Translations under genes and position numbers: made by a program
The notes under the pieces: model-generated
What the model saw: the letters and a program-made list of their open reading frames with translations, nothing else
What the model was told of the DNA's origin: nothing
Databases searched by the model: none
Source of the DNA: Sepioteuthis lessoniana
Lineage: Eukaryota > Mollusca > Cephalopoda > Myopsida > Loliginidae
Direction of reading: 5' to 3'
NCBI GenBank assembly: GCA_963585895.1
Contig: OY757939.1
Location: 24,665,722 to 24,729,721, forward strand
DNA: 64,000 nucleotides
Shown: positions 62,313 to 64,000 of the stretch, piece by piece
Position numbering within the stretch: position 1 is the first letter of the stretch
Layout: each line of letters starts with the position of its first letter

Positions 62313-62950
62313 CGTCTAGGATGTGTACTCAAGGTCACGTAGCTGCTGTATGTATGTTCGAGCTGGTCGTCCTGATTTTGCTTGGCTATATGCGGAGGTC
62401 CATAGGAGTACATCACTGATGAGTTAGTCCTTGCTTCTCCAGCGTTGTCCTGCGTGTCTGGTTCCTCTAACTTGTATAGTTTTCGCGGTGGCCGTATAGT
62501 TGGTGTCTTGTGGGGTGCTGACGCCAGGACTTGTTCAATATTGCTCTCAACATTCTTGTGTAATTGCCGTCTAGTTTCTTCTTCAGCCGTTTAGTTAGCG
62601 TCCAAGTAGTGCACCCATATAGTAGTATCGATTCAACCGCTGCCTGGAAGAAACTGCGTTTAATTTTATCGGTCAGGTCTGATTTCCATATCATCGAGAG
62701 CCTATCGATAGCTGTCCATGCTTTCGTTAGTCGTGTGTCGATGTCTTTTTCGGTTGATGAGATGCTACTTCCTAGGTAGGTGAATTTGTCTACTAGTTTC
62801 AGAGAGCCTCCATCTAGTGTGGTAATGTCACCTGTTTGGTTCTTTGGAATAATTATCGGGCGTCATGGATGATAGGGATTGATGGAGAGAGAGTCAGGGA
62901 AATCTTTACTATCAGCACGACTTGATGATGAGGATGATGATAACGAAGAA
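62313..62950. mobile_element. RTE-like LINE with inverted 5' part
   Basis: 62860-62942 (plus) is the last part of the family (MDDRD.W.ERVRE-like text, then TTGATGATGAGGATGATGAT tail). 62313-62858 (minus) is the adjoining upstream part, inverted: LKLVDKFTYLGSSISSTEKD, WKSDLTDKIKRSFFQAAV, YGCTTWTLTKRLKKKLDG, RPARTYIQQL. The two meet near the ED.P.AMDD boundary. AAGCTT at 62307-62312 and 62951-62956 may be the target-site duplication. Confidence 0.8.
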
Positions 62951-62956
62951 AAGCTT

Positions 62957-63480
62957 GAAGGAATCTTTCAAAGGTCTTGATAGGACGGGGATCTGTTATC
63001 CAAGTAACAGAAAAGAATAAAAAGGCAGATGTTTACATGTTGTACTCATGTACAATACCACACTGTAAAATAATGATTAACGGTCTCATAAATGCATCGC
63101 AGTTTTTTTAGTCTCTTGCGAAAATTGAGCAGAAAAGAGATTTAGTTATTATAAGTTTCTTCTTATTTTGCTCCGCTTTTTAACACCAGCCTAAGACTTT
63201 TTCAGGGTTATGACAGGTGCTGTCGCAAATGGTAGCTAGCTGTTTAACAATCTACAATCCTACTGTATTTACGCATATCGAAGGTAAGTTCCTGGCTGTC
63301 ACCTTTCAGATGATGAAGCTTGAATTCAAGGACTATCGGGGCAGTTATTTCTTTTCCTTTTTAATCTGGGATTACCATTACTACTCCCTTCCCAATAGAT
63401 TAACCAACTCCTTACTATAAAAACAATTGCTTGATTGAAACTCCCAGTTGTCAGCTAAGATATTAGCTGCTTTATGTGAA
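62957..63480. other. Unassigned sequence
   Basis: The 67-codon frame at 63217-63420 has no recognised domain. Confidence 0.45.
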
Positions 63481-63484
63481 ACTG

Positions 63485-63830
63485 TTATATAATCAACCTA
63501 TGAACATTAATGGGTACGTCCCATTCCTTATAAATACGTTATGAGGGGGTGAAAAATCCTAATTGCTTTTGGCGGTGGTGTTTTACACGGTCAATGCTGC
63601 CTGACATGGATGCCGACTCTCTTCGAGCCTCAGGGGGCCGTCCCTCAGGCTCTAACCCTTCTTGGAGGGACTAGGTTTATTATCTGGCGCCTGAAGCATC
63701 CCTTTAAGGGAATGCTGATGGGGTCCGAGGAATTTTTAGAACCGCCAAGGGTGTCTGGTCAACGGCTCTGCGTTTTGGACCAACATTAAGAAAGGCCTTG
63801 TGCCAATCTCGTTTGGTTGGTTGGACGTAC
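63485..63830 (+). mobile_element. Family E copy with TATA box
   Basis: TATAAATACG at 63529-63538. CTGACATGGATGCCGAC at 63601, then GAGCCTCAGGGGG, TTATTATCTGGCGCCTGAAG, GAACCGCCAAGGG and GGCCTTGTGCCAATC, matching 20302-20525 along its length. The segment between TATA box and the shared block is about 75 bases shorter than in the 20-kb copy. Confidence 0.45.
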
Positions 63831-63969
63831 GATAAATGAGGAAAATATACTAAGTTATCACTACTAGCAGCGGTTACTTCTCACGCTGCTGGCAAGTATT
63901 GTATTTTGTTAATGTTATAAAGATTTTCATTTTATCGCCAACCTCTTTTTTGGTCATTTCTCATTCAGT
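63831..63969. other. Unassigned sequence
   Basis: Nothing recognised. Confidence 0.3.
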
Positions 63970-63974
63970 GACCT

Positions 63975-64000
63975 TTTTCAGGTTGCCGTAGAATACACCA
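63975..64000 (+). mobile_element. Start of a family L head, cut by the window end
   Basis: GTTGCCGTAGAATACACCA matches the L head (GGGGCTGTAGAATACACCG). The rest lies outside. Confidence 0.5.

Overview
The window reads as gene-poor, AT-rich animal DNA, probably mollusc and most likely a coleoid cephalopod (squid, cuttlefish or octopus). That placement is an inference. It rests on dense microsatellites ((TA)n, (GT)n, (GATA)n, (GAAA)n), several tRNA-headed SINE families, and LINE fragments of RTE-like and R4/Dong-like type. I recognise no host protein-coding gene. Nearly all longer open frames are microsatellite translations (YIYI, HTHT, SLSL types) or pieces of retroelements.

Families, with the working names used below. 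Family L is a modular non-autonomous element of about 0.45-1.0 kb. It has a structured head (GCCCAGTCGGCTGGGGCTG...), an internal array of about 55-bp repeats, and a tail hairpin (GGCATTAAATAACC ... GGTT..ATGCC) followed by AAACC repeats; there are more than 20 copies. SINE-A has a tRNA-like head and the SAME tail as L. SINE-B has a tRNA-like head and a CTTTA-rich tail. SINE-C is the 'GAATTCAAACCTG ... GACCTTGTG' family. SINE-D is a short tRNA-like family. Family E is a repeat with a TATAAATACG box. The autonomous elements are an RTE-like LINE with (ATG)n tails, an R4-like LINE with a restriction-like endonuclease (RLE), a second RLE LINE, two mariner relics, solo LTRs, and Penelope-like ends that carry a hammerhead-like motif.

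Layout. 1-1.8 kb: microsatellites. 1.9-4.8 kb: broken R4-like LINE (minus). 4.95-5.94 kb: dimeric L. 6.1-6.3 kb: 88-bp-arm foldback. 6.7-7.4 kb: SINE-B and a candidate LTR. 7.7-8.4 kb: R4 tails. 9.7-10.4 kb: inverted SINE-B pair. 10.8-13.4 kb: RTE, L, SINE-A. 14.5-15.4 kb: CpG-rich patch and a 700-bp (ACAT)n tract. 16.4-20.0 kb: nested SINEs and AT-centred palindromes. 20.1-24.1 kb: family E and L copies, one with five tandem tails. 25-31 kb: RTE inside SINE-B, L, hammerhead-bearing ends. 32-36.5 kb: R4/RTE pieces and a dimeric L with clean target-site duplication. 37.3-37.9 kb: deleted mariner inside L. 38.6-44.5 kb: L copies, one split by a solo LTR and one by SINE-A. 46-49.2 kb: RTE pair, MITE, mariner relic. 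51.2-53.9 kb: R4 copies, one split by L. 54.6-56.6 kb: GAAA higher-order array. 57-64 kb: RTE copies (one 5'-inverted), L, a CpG-rich patch, family E, and an L head cut by the window end.

Nested insertions with duplicated target sites let several element boundaries be read exactly and give a relative order. R4 and SINE-B copies are older than the L and RTE insertions in them, and L copies are older than the SINE-A, LTR and mariner copies in them. L and SINE-A share a tail, so both probably depend on one LINE that is not present in this window.
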